Shown here: positions 1 to 8,046 of the stretch, in pieces
Position numbering within the stretch: the first letter of the stretch is position 1
How the letters are laid out: the number at the start of each line of letters is the position of its first letter
Source of the DNA: an uncultured Clostridia bacterium
Lineage (GTDB): Bacteria; Bacillota; Clostridia; Christensenellales; CAG-917
NCBI GenBank assembly: GCA_949286725.1
Contig: CASECZ010000006.1
Span: 1-64,000 of the forward strand
DNA length: 64,000 bases
Reading direction: 5' to 3'
Notes under the pieces: model-generated
Database searches by the model: none
Told to the model about the DNA's origin: nothing
The model's input: the letters and a program-made list of their open reading frames with translations, nothing else
Program-made: the position numbers and the translations under genes

Positions 1-1
1 C

Positions 2-1087
2 GAAACTACGGATATCGTCACAAAGGAAATGTACACGTTCAACGACAAGGGCAACCGCAGTATGACGTTGCGCCCCGAGGGCACGGCGGGCGTTGCGCGC
101 GCCTTTATCGAAAACGGGTTGGCGCAGGAAATTATGCCTATGAAAGCGTATTACCTTGCGTCGGTGTTCCGTTATGAAAGACCCCAGAACGGCAGATTGC
201 GTGAACATCATCAGTTCGGCGTCGAGTTGTTCGGCAGCGAATGCGCCGCCGCCGACGTCGAAGTCATATCACTTGCCTATACCTTCCTCAAAAGTGCGGG
301 GCTTACGGAACTTACGCTCAACATCAACAGCATAGGTTGTCCCGAGTGCCGCGCGAAGTACAACGCCGCGCTCAAAAAGTACATCGGCGACAACCTCGAC
401 AAGATGTGCGCGCAATGCCGCGACCGTTTCGACCGCAATCCTCTGCGTATTCTAGATTGCAAGGAAGAGAAGTGCAAAGCCGTGACTGCGGGAGCACCCA
501 GAATTCTCGATTATCTCTGCGACGATTGCGCAAAACATTTCGAAGAGGTAAAACGGCGTCTTTCCGCGCTTAAAATACCTTATGTCGTAAACGCGGGTAT
601 CGTGCGCGGACTGGATTATTACACGCGCACCGTGTTCGAGTTCATATCCGACGCGATAGGCGCACAGGGCACCGTTTGCGGCGGCGGAAGATACAACAAT
701 CTCGTCGAGGAAGTGGGCGGAAAGCCCACTCCCGCGGTAGGTTTCGGGCTGGGGCTCGAAAGGTTGCTTATGGTGCTCGAAAACACGGGCAAACTCAACG
801 CACCCGAGGAGCGCAGCGACCTGTACGTCGCGTCCATGGGAGAGCGCGCGGGCAAGTACGTTCCCGTGCTCGCCGCACAGTTGCGCGCGCAAGGCGTCAG
901 GACGGAGTTCGACATCTCGGCGCGCGGGCTCAAAGCGCAGATGAAGTATGCCGACAAGAGCGGCGCGCGGTACGTTGTCGTCATCGGCGACGACGAACTC
1001 GACGCGGGCAAGGTGTCCGTCAAGGATATGGCGTCGGGCGACAGCGTTGTGTGCGACCTCGATAGACTCGCGGAGGCTGTGAAATGA
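2..1087 (+). CDS. hisS: Histidyl-tRNA synthetase, 5' part missing
   Basis: Charges tRNA-His with histidine in the cytoplasm. The frame is open from base 2, so the N-terminus lies outside the window. The visible part starts in class II synthetase motif 2 surroundings (TDIVTKEMYTF, then LRPEGTAGVARAF). It continues through the HisRS-specific GLDYYTRTVFEF segment, motif 3 (GFGLGLERLLM) and the C-terminal anticodon-binding domain starting near DLYVASMGE. A Cys-rich insertion (CPECRAKY, CAQCRDRF, CDDC) sits mid-protein, as in many bacterial HisRS. The stop overlaps the start of the next gene by 4 bases, so the two are probably co-transcribed. Confidence 0.96.
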   Translation, partial: ETTDIVTKEMYTFNDKGNRSMTLRPEGTAGVARAFIENGLAQEIMPMKAYYLASVFRYERPQNGRLREHHQFGVELFGSECAAADVEVISLAYTFLKSAGLTELTLNINSIGCPECRAKYNAALKKYIGDNLDKMCAQCRDRFDRNPLRILDCKEEKCKAVTAGAPRILDYLCDDCAKHFEEVKRRLSALKIPYVVNAGIVRGLDYYTRTVFEFISDAIGAQGTVCGGGRYNNLVEEVGGKPTPAVGFGLGLERLLMVLENTGKLNAPEERSDLYVASMGERAGKYVPVLAAQLRAQGVRTEFDISARGLKAQMKYADKSGARYVVVIGDDELDAGKVSVKDMASGDSVVCDLDRLAEAVK

Positions 1088-1599
1088 CCGAGAAGGGCGT
1101 CGTTACCAAGGTAAAGGGCAGACGCGCGACGGTTCAGTTCGACCGCAAGAGTGCGTGCGACAGCTGTCATATGTGCGCCGTGACGCGCGATGGGATGAAG
1201 GTGCAGATTGTCATCGAGAACACTCTCGACGCGTGCGTGGGCGACGTGGTCACCGTTCAGATGGGTGAGCGGTTTGTGTTGACAGCCGCACTCATAGTCT
1301 ATATAATACCCCTTGTACTCGTCGGAATAGGAGTGGGCGTCGGAAGCCTGCTCGGCGAACTCGCGCAGATATTGCTTGCGCTTGCGGGATTGATTATCGG
1401 TTTTGTCATTGCTTTTCTTCTGGACAGACTCGTCATCAGGAAGAAGAAAGGTTTTTCTCCGATGATGGTGGAAATCGCCCCTCAATCCGTAATCGTTACG
1501 CCCGCGGTGCTTTCCGAAGGTTCGGCAAAAACGGAAGAAGTTTCCGCCGCCGACGCGAATACGCACTCTTTATCCGAACAAAATAAAGACAAGAAGTAA
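1084..1599 (+). CDS. RseC/MucC-like SoxR-reducing system protein
   Basis: A 171-residue membrane protein with the RseC/MucC layout. The N-terminal soluble part carries a Cys cluster (CDSCHMC, about residues 20-26). Two adjacent transmembrane helices follow (about 62-82 and 88-112), then a charged cytoplasmic tail. RseC family members are linked to redox tuning of SoxR or sigma-E in proteobacteria; in Clostridia they usually occur beside electron-transfer genes and their role is unclear. Translation is coupled to hisS by an ATGA overlap. Family assignment rests on the Cys motif plus helix pair; function is inferred. Confidence 0.75.
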   Translation: MTEKGVVTKVKGRRATVQFDRKSACDSCHMCAVTRDGMKVQIVIENTLDACVGDVVTVQMGERFVLTAALIVYIIPLVLVGIGVGVGSLLGELAQILLALAGLIIGFVIAFLLDRLVIRKKKGFSPMMVEIAPQSVIVTPAVLSEGSAKTEEVSAADANTHSLSEQNKDKK

Positions 1600-1639
1600 T
1601 ACCGTGCTCGGACGCGGTTTTACCGTAAGGAGAACTGAA

Positions 1640-1963
1640 ATGAGTGACAACTGTGTAAAATTTACGAGTGAAAATTTCGACTCTGCGATTTCCTCCAACG
1701 ATGTCGTCATGGTGGATTTCTGGGCAAGCTGGTGCGGACCCTGCAAGATGCTCGGTCCCGTCATCGAAGAACTGGCAGGCGACTATGCAGGCAAAGTCCT
1801 CGTCGGCAAAGTGAACGTGGACGATTGCCCCGACCTTGCCGAGAGGTTCGGGATTATGGCGATTCCCGCCGTGTTCATATTCAAAGCGGGCAAAGTGACG
1901 GACAAACTTGTCGGTTTCCGTCAGAAGGCGCAACTCGCCGCCGCGCTGGACAAAAATCTCTGA
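1640..1963 (+). CDS. trxA: Thioredoxin
   Basis: A 107-residue thioredoxin with the WCGPCK active site (about residues 30-35) preceded by MVDFWASWCGPC, and the cis-proline segment IMAIPAVFIF. It reduces protein disulfides in the cytoplasm using electrons from thioredoxin reductase. I chose ATG 1640 rather than the in-frame ATG at 1604 because TAAGGAG lies 7 bases upstream and MSDNCVKFTSENF is a typical thioredoxin N-terminus. It sits 40 bases after the RseC-like gene and before glyA. Confidence 0.95.
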   Translation: MSDNCVKFTSENFDSAISSNDVVMVDFWASWCGPCKMLGPVIEELAGDYAGKVLVGKVNVDDCPDLAERFGIMAIPAVFIFKAGKVTDKLVGFRQKAQLAAALDKNL

Positions 1964-2061
1964 CAACAGGCTCGCCGCAGGGCGGGCTTGTATTTTACGC
2001 GCGCCCGCGCACGTAATGCGCTCGCGCAAACACAACTCGATAAAACTTTAAGGAGACCGAA

Positions 2062-3318
2062 ATGGTAGATTTGCAAAGCATCAAGGCAGTAGACGAAGAA
2101 CTTTATGCCTCTATGGTGGACGAACTCCGCCGTCAGCAACACAACCTCGAACTCATCGCCAGCGAAAACATAGTGTCGCCCGCGGTTATGGCGGCGGCAG
2201 GCAGCTATTACACCAACAAGTATGCCGAAGGTTACCCCCGCAAGCGTTATTACGGCGGTTGCCAGTTCGTGGACAGAGCGGAGGAACTCGCCATCGAACG
2301 CGCCAAACAACTCTTCGGCGTCAAATACGCCAACGTACAGGCGCACAGCGGCTCCAACGCCAACTTCGCCGTGTACTATGCCGTACTCAAACCCGGCGAC
2401 ACCGTGCTCGGTATGTCCCTTTCGGACGGCGGACACCTGACCCACGGTTCTCCCGTCAACGTCAGCGGCAAACTCTTCAATTTCGTATCCTACGGCATCA
2501 ACCCCGAAACGGGCAGAATAGACTACGACAACGTGCGCGCCATGGCACGCGAGCACAAACCCAAACTCATCGTTGCAGGCGCGTCCGCGTATGCACGCAC
2601 GATAGAGTTCGACAAGTTCAGGGAAATCGCCGACGAAGTCGGCGCCTACTTTATGGTTGATATCGCGCACATAGCGGGTCTTGTGGCAACGGGTTTGCAC
2701 CCCAGCCCCGTTCCGTATGCCGATTTTGTCACGTCCACCACGCATAAGACGCTCCGCGGACCCCGCGGCGGTCTCATCATGACCAACAACGAGGACCTTG
2801 CCAAACTCATCGACAAGACCATCTTCCCGGGCTCGCAGGGCGGACCTCTGATGCACATCATAGCCGCCAAAGCCGTGGCGTTCAAAGAGGCTTTGTCGCC
2901 CGAATTCAAGACCTATCAGCAGCAGGTCGTCAAAAACGCGAAAGCGCTTGCACAGGCGTTGCTCGACAGAGGTATAAATCTTGTCAGCGGCGGCACGGAC
3001 AATCATCTTATGTTGCTCAACCTCGTCGGTACGGGCGTCACGGGCAAACAGCTTGAAGCGTGGCTTGACGAGGCGCACATCACAGTCAACAAGAACGCCG
3101 TTCCCAACGACCCCGAAAAGCCCTTCGTCACCAGCGGCGTCAGAATAGGCACCCCCGCCGTGACTACGCGCGGCATGAAAGAGGACGACATGAAAGTCAT
3201 CGGCAACTGCATCGCCGATATAATCCAACAGGGCGAAAGCGCAATCCCCGTCGTGACCGAAAAAGTGCTGGAACTCTGCGCCGCACATCCTCTTTACGAA
3301 CACGACATAATGTTCTGA
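2062..3318 (+). CDS. glyA: Serine hydroxymethyltransferase
   Basis: PLP enzyme of 418 residues that interconverts serine plus tetrahydrofolate with glycine plus methylene-tetrahydrofolate, the main cellular one-carbon source. Recognisable parts are the N-terminal [15 protein letters not shown], the substrate segment [14 protein letters not shown], and the Schiff-base lysine region [14 protein letters not shown]. Length is normal for the family. A good AAGGAG ribosome binding site precedes ATG 2062. A strong Rho-independent terminator follows the stop. Confidence 0.97.
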   Translation: MVDLQSIKAVDEELYASMVDELRRQQHNLELIASENIVSPAVMAAAGSYYTNKYAEGYPRKRYYGGCQFVDRAEELAIERAKQLFGVKYANVQAHSGSNANFAVYYAVLKPGDTVLGMSLSDGGHLTHGSPVNVSGKLFNFVSYGINPETGRIDYDNVRAMAREHKPKLIVAGASAYARTIEFDKFREIADEVGAYFMVDIAHIAGLVATGLHPSPVPYADFVTSTTHKTLRGPRGGLIMTNNEDLAKLIDKTIFPGSQGGPLMHIIAAKAVAFKEALSPEFKTYQQQVVKNAKALAQALLDRGINLVSGGTDNHLMLLNLVGTGVTGKQLEAWLDEAHITVNKNAVPNDPEKPFVTSGVRIGTPAVTTRGMKEDDMKVIGNCIADIIQQGESAIPVVTEKVLELCAAHPLYEHDIMF

Positions 3319-3368
3319 GCGGGTAAACGATTGAAACAAACCCGTCGAAAGGAATTCAACGTCAACAG

Positions 3369-3397
3369 CAACGCCGCGATGCGGCGTTGTTTTTTTT
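3369..3397 (+). terminator. Rho-independent terminator after glyA
   Basis: Nine-base-pair stem CAACGCCGC / GCGGCGTTG with a GAT loop, followed by eight T residues. It closes the glyA transcription unit. Confidence 0.9.
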
Positions 3398-3515
3398 GCG
3401 CGATTTTGCCGCACGGGCGCGACGTCAATTCACGCGTGGCGCGTGCGCACGTAACCGTTGCGCACGTCACGTCGACCGCAAGCGACGGCGCAAAGTGCGA
3501 AAAAGGACAAATCGG

Positions 3516-4067
3516 TTATATTCTGCGGCGTATGCGCCACAGTTTTTCCATAAACCCGCGCACCTCGTTCCCCGCAAAGCCTATATCGCCGAAAGGGCGG
3601 TTGTAAGGGGCGTCCTGCCGATATGCGGCGTTTCGGTACGGGTCGGGTCGGCTTTGCGCGTATGCGCCCGCATATCCCGCCCCCGTGCCCGCATAATTCG
3701 CGCCCGTGTGTTCCGCGCCGCGCGCGCGGTTGTCCCCGTATCCCGTACTGTATCCGCCCGAGTACGAAGGATTGCGGTTTTCCTCGTATGCGTTGCCGTT
3801 CGGCGGTTGCGATGCGGCGTAGGTGCTTTGCCCGTCCGTGCCGCCGACACCGCGGTTGCCGTTCATCAACCCCATAATCAGAGGCAACATTTTCATCATA
3901 TCGTTGCCGCCCCCCGCGTTTGCGGAAGCTGTTTCCGCCGTTCTGCCGCCCGTCATACTCATAAGCAGCGGAAGCAATGCTTGCAGATTGTTTGCTCCCG
4001 CGCCGTTTTCGGGTTTGCGGTTCAAAAGCGACATCATCGTCATCAGCATATTGGCATCGAAATTCAT
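3516..4067 (-). CDS. Gly/Tyr/Asn-rich low-complexity protein, unknown
   Basis: I do not recognise this 183-residue protein. The N-terminal 60 residues (MNFDANMLMTMMSLLNRK, then LQALLPLLMSMTGG and MMKMLPLIMGLMNGN) form methionine- and leucine-rich helices. The rest is low-complexity, rich in Gly, Tyr, Ala, Asn and Arg (repeated GY, YAGAYA, AYRQDAPYNR). The start at 4067 is preceded by a TGAGGTCGTT ribosome binding site on the minus strand; longer upstream ORF versions have none. It is transcribed divergently from a second Gly/Tyr-rich gene across a 60-base gap, which suggests joint regulation. The composition resembles assembling surface or spore-coat proteins, but that is inference. Confidence 0.7.
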   Translation of the reverse strand: MNFDANMLMTMMSLLNRKPENGAGANNLQALLPLLMSMTGGRTAETASANAGGGNDMMKMLPLIMGLMNGNRGVGGTDGQSTYAASQPPNGNAYEENRNPSYSGGYSTGYGDNRARGAEHTGANYAGTGAGYAGAYAQSRPDPYRNAAYRQDAPYNRPFGDIGFAGNEVRGFMEKLWRIRRRI

Positions 4068-4127
4068 AACGACCTCACGCAATTCAATATATGCCGTCAT
4101 ATTATGATTGTGACGGAGGTGTCGGAT

Positions 4128-4559
4128 ATGAAGCAAGGTAATTACGGAGATTACGGCAACCGTTACGGAGGGGATTATCCGTATTACGGCGTAGGCTACG
4201 GACAGGGGAGCGGTTACGCGGGAAACAACGGCGCGAACGGTTACGAAAACGGCGGATACGGAAGCAACCGCAACGGCGGTTATGCCGACGAAAACCGTCC
4301 TCGCGGCGGACAGAACGCCTACGGCGGTTACGGTATGGGCGACATTCCGCCGGAATACGCCGAGCAACTGGGACGCTACGGCAATATGAACAGCGACGAA
4401 CTCACCCGCGAAATGATGGCGCAGGCGGCGGTGTTGCGGGCGCAGGGGCAACTGGACATAGCCAAACTGGAAGATTTCTGCAACAAGGCGGCTCCCTTTT
4501 TGACAGCAGAACAACTTGCGCGTATGCGCGCGCTGATCGGAATGTTGAAAAATGGATAA
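4128..4559 (+). CDS. Gly/Tyr/Asn-rich protein with helical C-terminus, unknown
   Basis: A 143-residue protein in two parts. Residues 1-80 are low-complexity Gly/Tyr/Asn (GNYGDYGNRYGGDYPYYGVG-like). Residues 80-143 are a compact charged helical region (PPEYAEQLGRYGN, then ELTREMMAQAAVLRAQGQLD and LTAEQLARMRALIGMLK). ATG 4128 has a strong ACGGAGGTG site; the much longer ORF extending upstream to 3387 overlaps the divergent gene and has no such signal. Its stop overlaps the subtilase start by 8 bases, indicating translational coupling. No function is assigned. Confidence 0.7.
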   Translation: MKQGNYGDYGNRYGGDYPYYGVGYGQGSGYAGNNGANGYENGGYGSNRNGGYADENRPRGGQNAYGGYGMGDIPPEYAEQLGRYGNMNSDELTREMMAQAAVLRAQGQLDIAKLEDFCNKAAPFLTAEQLARMRALIGMLKNG

Positions 4560-5706
4560 AATAGACGGCAATCTCGTAAACGCGCTTTGCGTCGAGGACA
4601 GAACAACGGCAATAGTGCGCGTGTCCAACCCTTGGCAGATGAATTACATAGCGCGCAATTTCGACGTCGTGGCGGCTTTTCCTTTCATACGGTCACTGGG
4701 CATCAGATGCAACCGTGACGAGGTGGTGCGCCTTGCGGGCATGCGCGAAGTAGAGTCCGTTTCCGCACAGGGCAGAGTGTGTGCTCTGAACGGCGATGTC
4801 AAGAAAAAGAGTGCGTTAGAATGCGGAAAACGTCCTGTTTCGGCGTTGTACGAAGGCGGCGTCGAAACGGCGGAAGGCGGACGTTCGGACGCGGATTTCG
4901 CCGAAGTGTTTTCCCTGCACGGCGGAGGTCTTACGGGGGCGGGCGTCGGTCTGTGCATTATGGACACGGGCATAAGCCCGCACAGCGATTTCAGTATACC
5001 GCGCGACAGGATAAAGGTTTTCAAGGACTTCGTGGGCGGTTCGGAATATCCCTACGACGACAACGGTCACGGCACTTTCGTGACGGGAGTTGCGGCGGGG
5101 AACGGGTGCCTTTCGGCGACGAAAATAAAGGGTATTGCCCCCTGTGCCGACCTGGTCGGGGTAAAAGTCATAGGAGCGTCGGGAGAAACGGGCACGTTCA
5201 AAATTCTGGAAGGTATGCAGTGGGTGTTCGACAATGCGGTCAAACTCGGCGTGAAAGTCGTGTGTATGAGTTTCGGCGCGGACCCTCTTGCCTCTGCCGA
5301 CCCGCTTAAAGCGGGCGCGGAAATGCTGGCGAGAAGAGGGTTGACCGTGGTATGCGCGGCGGGAAACAGCGGTGCGGGCGGGTTGAAATCGCCCGGTATC
5401 AGCACCGAAGTCATCACCGTGGGCGCCGTGGACGAGGAACTCAAAGTGGCGTCATTTTCCTCGTCGGGAGTTTATCAGGGCGCGTACAGACCCGACGTTT
5501 ACGCCGTGGGTGTGCGCGTTCGCGGCGTGGAAGCGGGCGGCACTTACTCCACGATGTCGGGCACGAGCGTTTCCGCGCCATATGTTGCGGGGGCGTGCTG
5601 TCTGTTGCATCAGAAATACGCAAGGCTCACCCCGCGCGACGCCAAAAGAATGATAATCGCCGCCTCGCGCGAAGTTGGCGGCGTAATGGTTTTCAATCCG
5701 TTTTAA
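4552..5706 (+). CDS. AprX-like subtilisin-family serine protease (S8)
   Basis: A 384-residue subtilase with the complete catalytic triad: Asp138 in IMDTGISPHSDF, His173 in DDNGHGTFVTGVAAG and Ser339 in SGTSVSAPYVAGA. The oxyanion segment AAGNSGAGG is present. Residues 1-110 resemble an I9-type propeptide. There is no signal peptide or membrane anchor, so it is probably intracellular, as in the AprX type, or acts in a forespore or mother-cell compartment. It is translationally coupled to the Gly/Tyr-rich gene upstream, so one of those low-complexity proteins could be its substrate or partner (inference). Confidence 0.9.
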   Translation: MDKIDGNLVNALCVEDRTTAIVRVSNPWQMNYIARNFDVVAAFPFIRSLGIRCNRDEVVRLAGMREVESVSAQGRVCALNGDVKKKSALECGKRPVSALYEGGVETAEGGRSDADFAEVFSLHGGGLTGAGVGLCIMDTGISPHSDFSIPRDRIKVFKDFVGGSEYPYDDNGHGTFVTGVAAGNGCLSATKIKGIAPCADLVGVKVIGASGETGTFKILEGMQWVFDNAVKLGVKVVCMSFGADPLASADPLKAGAEMLARRGLTVVCAAGNSGAGGLKSPGISTEVITVGAVDEELKVASFSSSGVYQGAYRPDVYAVGVRVRGVEAGGTYSTMSGTSVSAPYVAGACCLLHQKYARLTPRDAKRMIIAASREVGGVMVFNPF

Positions 5707-5751
5707 CGGATTGATTGTTTATGTCGTCACGCAAGCCGTTTGTCGTGCGGG

Positions 5752-6879
5752 CTACCGTTTCATCATGTTAATGCGTTCCAGCGCGGCGACGAACGCGTAT
5801 ATTTCCTTGTCGGTGTTGTCCGCGCCTATCGAGGCGCGCACCGCGCCGCGGGTGTCCGTTTTCAGCCACTTGTGCGCAAGGGGCGCGCAGTGCAAGCCGC
5901 CGCGCACGGCAAAATCCCGTTCCGACAGCATATCGGCGACAAAGGAACTTTCTTTGCCTTTGAGATTGAATGAAACAACGCCCAGCGTCGGGTCTTTCGT
6001 GTAGATTTCCGCGCCGAGCACTTTGAGATATTCCATGAGTTCGCCCGCAAGTCTTGCTATCGACGCTCCCGAATTTTCGCGGTTGAGAAAACTCCATTTC
6101 GCGCCCGCGTGCAACGCCGCGATACCGCCCGCAAACAGAGTGCCCGCTTCGTATGCTTCGGGCGGGTCCGTGGGTTGATACGTGCTGTGAGACGCCGTGC
6201 CCGTGCCGCCCATAAGCAGGGGTTGCAACCGCAGGTCCTTACGCGCAATCAGAAATCCCGTTCCCTGCGGTCCGTGCAAACCCTTATGACCGGGGCACGC
6301 CAGCATATCCAGTCCGTATTTGCGCATGTCCGCCTTGATAAGAGGAATTGCCTGCGCTCCGTCCACCAAGGTGACGACGCTGTACTTCTCGGCGGCTTTC
6401 CCGAGGCGCGCAAGGTCGAGCCTTGCGCCCGTCACGTTCGACGCCGCGCTGACGGCGGCAAAGTCGGCGTTTTCCATTGCGCGTTCCAGATGTTCGGGGG
6501 ACACCGTTCCTTCGGGCGTCGGGTCGATGACCATAAGCTCGATTTTTCCGCGCTTTTCCAGTTCGAAAAGAGGACGCAACACCGAGTTGTGGTCGAACGC
6601 CGTTGTGACGACTTTCATCCCTTCGCGCAGGAACCCGAATATGCCGAGGTTGAGAGCTTCGGTGCAGTTTTTGGTGAAAATCACCGTGTATTCGTCCTCG
6701 GGTGCGCCGAGTTGTTCTGCAAGAAACCGTCTGCAATCTTCGATTTTCATCGCCGCGTCGAGGGCGTATTTGTGACCGCTTCTGCCGCTGTTCGCGGCGT
6801 GGGTCAGGTCGTAGACCAAAGCCTCCTGAACTCCCTTGGGTTTGTAGGCGGACGTTGCCGCATTGTCGAGATAAATCAT
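5752..6879 (-). CDS. Cysteine desulfurase-like class V aminotransferase
   Basis: A 375-residue PLP enzyme of the NifS/CsdA superfamily. It has the N-terminal MIYLDNAATS, the PLP-lysine region ACPGHKGLHGPQGTGFL and the C-terminal RGGLHCAPLAHKW carrying the candidate catalytic cysteine. This architecture matches the cysteine desulfurase subfamily that often occurs with DUF3343 and YedF genes and is suspected to mobilise sulfur or selenium from cysteine or selenocysteine. Start 6879 has GGAGG seven bases upstream; the longer ORF reading to 6960 has no such site. It is divergent from the DUF3343 gene, supporting a shared role. Confidence 0.88.
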   Translation of the reverse strand: MIYLDNAATSAYKPKGVQEALVYDLTHAANSGRSGHKYALDAAMKIEDCRRFLAEQLGAPEDEYTVIFTKNCTEALNLGIFGFLREGMKVVTTAFDHNSVLRPLFELEKRGKIELMVIDPTPEGTVSPEHLERAMENADFAAVSAASNVTGARLDLARLGKAAEKYSVVTLVDGAQAIPLIKADMRKYGLDMLACPGHKGLHGPQGTGFLIARKDLRLQPLLMGGTGTASHSTYQPTDPPEAYEAGTLFAGGIAALHAGAKWSFLNRENSGASIARLAGELMEYLKVLGAEIYTKDPTLGVVSFNLKGKESSFVADMLSERDFAVRGGLHCAPLAHKWLKTDTRGAVRASIGADNTDKEIYAFVAALERINMMKR

Positions 6880-6975
6880 AATTTCCTCCGCATATATCGT
6901 ATGCGCGCGGAGTGCCGTTTTGACTATGCCGAAAGCGCCGAAACCCGTGTGCGGTGTCAAAAGAAGATTTTTGAC

Positions 6976-7011
6976 AATATTGTATATTAGCGAACGGATA
7001 CATACAATATT
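6976..7011. promoter_or_regulatory. Symmetric divergent promoter with inverted repeat
   Basis: The region between the desulfurase-like gene (minus) and DUF3343 gene (plus) holds arms AATATTGTAT (6976-6985) and ATACAATATT (7002-7011), 16 bases apart. Each arm contributes to a promoter on both strands. Plus strand: TTGTAT 6980-6985, 17 bases, TACAAT 7003-7008. Minus strand: TTGTAT at 7007-7002, 17 bases, TACAAT at 6984-6979. A regulator binding the repeat would cover both promoters. A separate TTGACA at 6971-6976 may serve an alternative start. Confidence 0.5.
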
Positions 7012-7022
7012 CGGAGGAGATT

Positions 7023-7271
7023 ATGAGAGAGTTCTTTGTAGCGTTCCGTTCGCGGTCCGATGCGATGCGTTTTTACGAGGAACTGACGAGCTACCGTCTT
7101 TCCGCACGCATAATAAACACCCCGTCGTCCGCGGGGGCGGGTTGCGGGTTGTCGGTCAAGATGCTGATGAAAAACCTGCAACAGGCGAAAATCGTGCTTG
7201 AACGGTCGAGGATAAGTTCCGCCATCGGATTTTTCACTTTTACGGAGAGCGGAGCGGCGAAACGCATGTGA
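7023..7271 (+). CDS. DUF3343 (putative Se/S carrier-like) small protein
   Basis: An 82-residue protein. The N-terminal MREFFVAFRSRSDAMRFYEEL and the central PSSAGAGCGLSVKM segment with one cysteine are typical of DUF3343, annotated in Pfam as a putative selenium/sulfur carrier-like family. The lone cysteine in the AGCGLS loop could accept persulfide from the divergent cysteine desulfurase-like enzyme. GGAGGA lies 5 bases before ATG. Function is inferred from family context, not shown by sequence. Confidence 0.8.
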   Translation: MREFFVAFRSRSDAMRFYEELTSYRLSARIINTPSSAGAGCGLSVKMLMKNLQQAKIVLERSRISSAIGFFTFTESGAAKRM

Positions 7272-7350
7272 CGCCGCCGCGCCCTCGCCGTATTGCGCGC
7301 GCCGCGGGCGCGTTTTTTTGCGCCCTGCGCGCGCAAGAAGCCGAAAAAAG

Positions 7351-7386
7351 TTGCCAATATCCCCCTTTTGTGCCATAATATAGCGA
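7351..7386 (+). promoter_or_regulatory. Leaderless sigma-A promoter of nth
   Basis: TTGCCA (7351-7356), 17-base spacer, CATAAT (7374-7379), then six bases and the nth ATG at 7386. A normal start site 7 bases after the -10 falls on the A of the ATG. No Shine-Dalgarno sequence is present. Confidence 0.6.
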
Positions 7387-8042
7387 TGACCGAAACCAAT
7401 GAAAAAATTTACGCGCTCCTCGAGAAAATGCACGGAGACGCCCATTGCGAACTCGATTTCCGCACTCCTTTCGAATTGCTGGTGGCGGTGATTCTTTCCG
7501 CCCAGTGCACGGACAAGCGCGTCAATGCAGTGACCAAGGACCTTTTCGTCGAGGCGAACACTCCCGAACAGTTCGTGGCAATGCCTGCGGAGGAACTGGA
7601 AAAACGCATTTTCTCCTGCGGGTTTTATCACAACAAAGCCAAGGCAATAAAAGAGATGTCGCAAAGCATCGTGGATATGGGCGGAATGCCCGACACGCAG
7701 GAAGGGCTGATGACCCTGCGCGGCGTGGGGCGCAAGACCGCAAACGTCGTCTATTCGGTGGCGTACGGCGGCAACGCCATTGCCGTGGACACGCACGTTT
7801 TCCGTGTGGCAAACCGACTGGGCGTGGTGAATGCGGCGACCCCCGAAGAGACGGAAAAACAACTTATGGCGGCGTTTGACGAGGACGTTTGGAGCAGACT
7901 GCATCATCTGCTCATATTCCACGGAAGGTACGTGTGCCATTCGCGCAAACCCGATTGCGGCAGCTGTTTGCTTACAAAATATTGCAAATATTATCTCAGC
8001 CGTTCCGAGGAGGAAAATCCCGAGGAGAAAACGGCAAAATAG
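7386..8042 (+). CDS. nth: Endonuclease III
   Basis: Base-excision repair DNA glycosylase/AP lyase of 218 residues. It has the helix-hairpin-helix LRGVGRKTANVV with the catalytic lysine, the GPD-type VDTHVFRVANRL with the catalytic aspartate, and a C-terminal [4Fe-4S] loop C-x6-C-x2-C-x5-C (Cys184, 191, 194, 200). The start at 7386 gives the standard MTETNEKIYALLEKM N-terminus; upstream in-frame sequence is part of the promoter. It lies 4 bases before nfnA. Confidence 0.96.
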   Translation: MTETNEKIYALLEKMHGDAHCELDFRTPFELLVAVILSAQCTDKRVNAVTKDLFVEANTPEQFVAMPAEELEKRIFSCGFYHNKAKAIKEMSQSIVDMGGMPDTQEGLMTLRGVGRKTANVVYSVAYGGNAIAVDTHVFRVANRLGVVNAATPEETEKQLMAAFDEDVWSRLHHLLIFHGRYVCHSRKPDCGSCLLTKYCKYYLSRSEEENPEEKTAK

Positions 8043-8046
8043 AGTT

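Noticed and set aside
3387..4127. In-frame extension of the Gly/Tyr-rich gene upstream to 3387
   Set aside because: It runs antisense to the divergent gene, is Arg/Ala-rich noise, and the strong ribosome binding site is at 4113-4121 before ATG 4128.
4552..5706. Csp-type germination protease
   Set aside because: Csp proteins are longer with a jelly-roll insert; this one is compact and AprX-like.
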